From positions 1-50,426 of the forward strand of contig JAGWRZ010000131.1 of NCBI GenBank assembly GCA_028876365.1: a stretch of 50,426 bases of DNA. The letters run 5' to 3'. The position numbers were made by a program, and so were the translations under genes. The DNA is from Acidobacteriota bacterium. GTDB lineage: Bacteria; Actinomycetota; Thermoleophilia; Gaiellales; Gaiellaceae. Each line of letters opens with the position of its first letter. The stretch's first letter is position 1. Shown piece after piece: positions 48,528 through 50,426 of the stretch. The notes beneath the pieces were generated by a model. That model saw only the letters and a program-made list of their open reading frames with translations, was not told the origin of the DNA and made no database searches.

Positions 48528-49604
48528 TCAGCTTCGATGGCCGTGGGGCTCGAGACCGTCGATGCGCTCGCGCGACTGCGTCTGGCCGGAAAACGGCTCG
48601 GATTCGAGGTTCTCCTCATCCCGACCGAGGACCTGCTCGACCTGCTCGAGCTCGTCGGGCTCGTCGAGGTGCTCCGGCAGCCCGAAGAGCGGAAACAGGC
48701 GCCCGGTGTCGAGGAAGAACGTCAGCTCGGAGATCCTCCCGCCTGAGGTCTCGAGCACCTGCAGCGCCCACGGCGCATGGCCGCCGCCGGGGTCGATCTT
48801 GTACTGGCCGAAGGCGGGCGAGCCGTTGGCGGTGCCGGCCGGGACGACGCGCGAGCCCTTGCAGCCGATGCCGGGCCCCCACCACCACGTGAAGATGTCG
48901 TCTCGCCCGGAGAGCCAGAGATCGAACGGCGGCATGGACTGGGTCGCGTCCTCGCGCAGGAGCTCGGTCAGGCGGTCGACGTCGTACGCCTCGAAGGCGG
49001 CGACGTAGCGCTCGAGGAGCGCGGCGTCGACTGCGGGCGTGTCGACGTCGTCGAGGTCTGCGCGCGCGATCGTCGCCCGCGCCCGCTGCAGCGCGCTGTT
49101 CACCGACGCGACCGAGGTGTCGAGCAGCTCGGCCGTCTCCGAGGCATGCCACTTCAGCACCTCGCAGAGGATGAGGACGGCGCGCTGCCTCGGCGGGAGG
49201 TGCTGGAGCGCGGCGACGAACGCCAGCCGGATCGTCTCGTGCGCGACCGCGGCGTCCGCAGGGTCGGGCATCGGCTCGACCCAGGTGATCTCCGCAGGCA
49301 CGTCGAGGTTCTCGAGGAGAGGCTTCCCTGCGGGGCCGAGATCCATCGGCCGGGCGCGACGCCTGCCGGCGCTCAGCATGTCGAGGCAGACGTTCGTCGC
49401 GATCTTGTAGACCCACGACTTGAGGGCCGCGCGGCCCTCGAAGCGCTCGAGGTTCCTCCAGGCGCGGACGAGGGTCTCCTGCACCGCGTCCTCGGCGTCG
49501 AACGGCGAGCCGAGCATGCGGTAGCAGTACGCGGTCAGCTCTCCACGATGCTGCTCGAGCTCCGCGGGCGCGGGCGCGGCGGCGGGCGACTCCACGAAGC
49601 TCAT
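48528..49604 (-). CDS. ECF-type RNA polymerase sigma factor with SnoaL-like C-terminal extension
   Basis: Sigma region 2 '[52 protein letters not shown]', region 4 '[42 protein letters not shown]', then a ~150-aa NTF2/SnoaL-like extension. The ORF can extend to 49646. Confidence 0.9.
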   Translation of the reverse strand: MSFVESPAAAPAPAELEQHRGELTAYCYRMLGSPFDAEDAVQETLVRAWRNLERFEGRAALKSWVYKIATNVCLDMLSAGRRRARPMDLGPAGKPLLENLDVPAEITWVEPMPDPADAAVAHETIRLAFVAALQHLPPRQRAVLILCEVLKWHASETAELLDTSVASVNSALQRARATIARADLDDVDTPAVDAALLERYVAAFEAYDVDRLTELLREDATQSMPPFDLWLSGRDDIFTWWWGPGIGCKGSRVVPAGTANGSPAFGQYKIDPGGGHAPWALQVLETSGGRISELTFFLDTGRLFPLFGLPEHLDEPDELEQVEQVLGRDEENLESEPFSGQTQSRERIDGLEPHGHRS

Positions 49605-49646
49605 CCTAGAAAAGGGACTGCCTCCGGGGTCGAAACTCATCGCCAA

Positions 49647-50309
49647 CTAGTCGAAGCCGAGCTCGTCCAGCGAGCCGTGCAGCTCGCGCGCGTCCTCGTA
49701 CACGCGGAACGCGCCCGCGGCGAGGAGCTCGTCGGCCCCGTAGCCGCCGCTCAGCAGGCCGATGCTGAGCATGCGCGCGCGCCGCGCCGCCAGGAGGTCC
49801 CAGACGGCGTCGCCGACGACGTAGCACTCGATCGCATCGACGCCGAGCGCCTCCTGACAGGCGAGGAACAGGTCCGGCGCCGGCTTCGCACGCGCGACAT
49901 TCCCACGCTCGATCACCACCGTCTCCTCCCCCACGCCGAGCGCCTCGAGCGAGGCGTCGATCTCCGGACGGCGCCCGGAGGTCGCGATCCCGTGCACGAT
50001 CTCTCGCCGGCGCAGCTCGGCGAGGAGCTCGACCGCGCCGGGAAGCGGACGGCGCTCGGGCAGGAGCTCGCGGAAGATCTCGCCGTGGCGGCGCTGGATT
50101 CCCTCGGTCTCCGCGTCCGTCAGCTCGCGGCCGACCTCGCGCGCGACCGCGCGCGCGAAGAGGCCGCCGCTCATGCCGATGCGGCGGTGGATGCGCCAGC
50201 CGTCGATCGGCAGGCTCTCCTCCGCGAGCGCGCGCTGCCACGCGAACACGTGCGCGTACACCGTGTCGATGAGCGTCCCGTCGAGATCGAAGATGAGCGC
50301 GAGCGGCAC
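49647..50309 (-). CDS. HAD superfamily hydrolase (phosphoglycolate phosphatase-like)
   Basis: 'LIFDLDGTLIDT', 'GIATSGR', 'KPAPDLFL', 'YVVGDAVWDLLAAR'. Confidence 0.92.
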   Translation of the reverse strand: MPLALIFDLDGTLIDTVYAHVFAWQRALAEESLPIDGWRIHRRIGMSGGLFARAVAREVGRELTDAETEGIQRRHGEIFRELLPERRPLPGAVELLAELRRREIVHGIATSGRRPEIDASLEALGVGEETVVIERGNVARAKPAPDLFLACQEALGVDAIECYVVGDAVWDLLAARRARMLSIGLLSGGYGADELLAAGAFRVYEDARELHGSLDELGFD

Positions 50310-50319
50310 GCCCGCGAGA

Positions 50320-50426
50320 CTACCCCGTCCGCAGGCGCTCGCTCGCGGCGCCGAACAGCGACAGCGGGTCGTCGCCGTCCTGCGGATGGAAGGCCCACCC
50401 GACCCGCGCGCCGGTCGCGTGCTCGA
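50320..50426 (-). CDS. C-terminal fragment of unidentified protein running off the window
   Basis: Open frame '...EHATGARVGWAFHPQDGDDPLSLFGAASERLRTG*', 10 nt upstream of the HAD start. Function not assignable. Confidence 0.35.
   Translation of the reverse strand, partial: EHATGARVGWAFHPQDGDDPLSLFGAASERLRTG

Overview
High-GC window that looks actinobacterial. A single 28.2-kb reading frame on the minus strand (348..28559, about 9,400 aa) fills more than half of it. It encodes a giant, probably N-terminally membrane-anchored surface protein with a Thr/Ser/Pro stalk, a ZU5-like domain, many copies of a ~90-aa beta-type repeat, FN3-like modules, EF-hand-like loops, RTX-like Ca-binding repeats and a helical C-terminal cap. 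It appears to be the last gene of a three-gene minus-strand cluster: a secreted protein with a duplicated domain, a TM/helical protein, then the giant. The giant converges on the 3' end of a probable subtilase/PPC gene. Divergent from the cluster is a compact trp operon (trpE-G-D-CF-B-A). It is preceded by a recognisable trp leader peptide (MTLPRSVWWAWRRERGGSVR) and an intrinsic terminator that contains the trpE Shine-Dalgarno. Downstream are a HtrA-like protease, two DHA2-type MFS exporters, a molybdate/tungstate uptake operon with a fused permease-ATPase, a GFA/Rrf2 divergent pair, cold-shock protein and DEAD-box helicase genes, DUF1684, msrB, an isolated infA, an ECF-type sigma factor and a HAD hydrolase. 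No tRNA, rRNA, CRISPR or transposon was recognised. All homology calls are from reading the translations. No database search was run.
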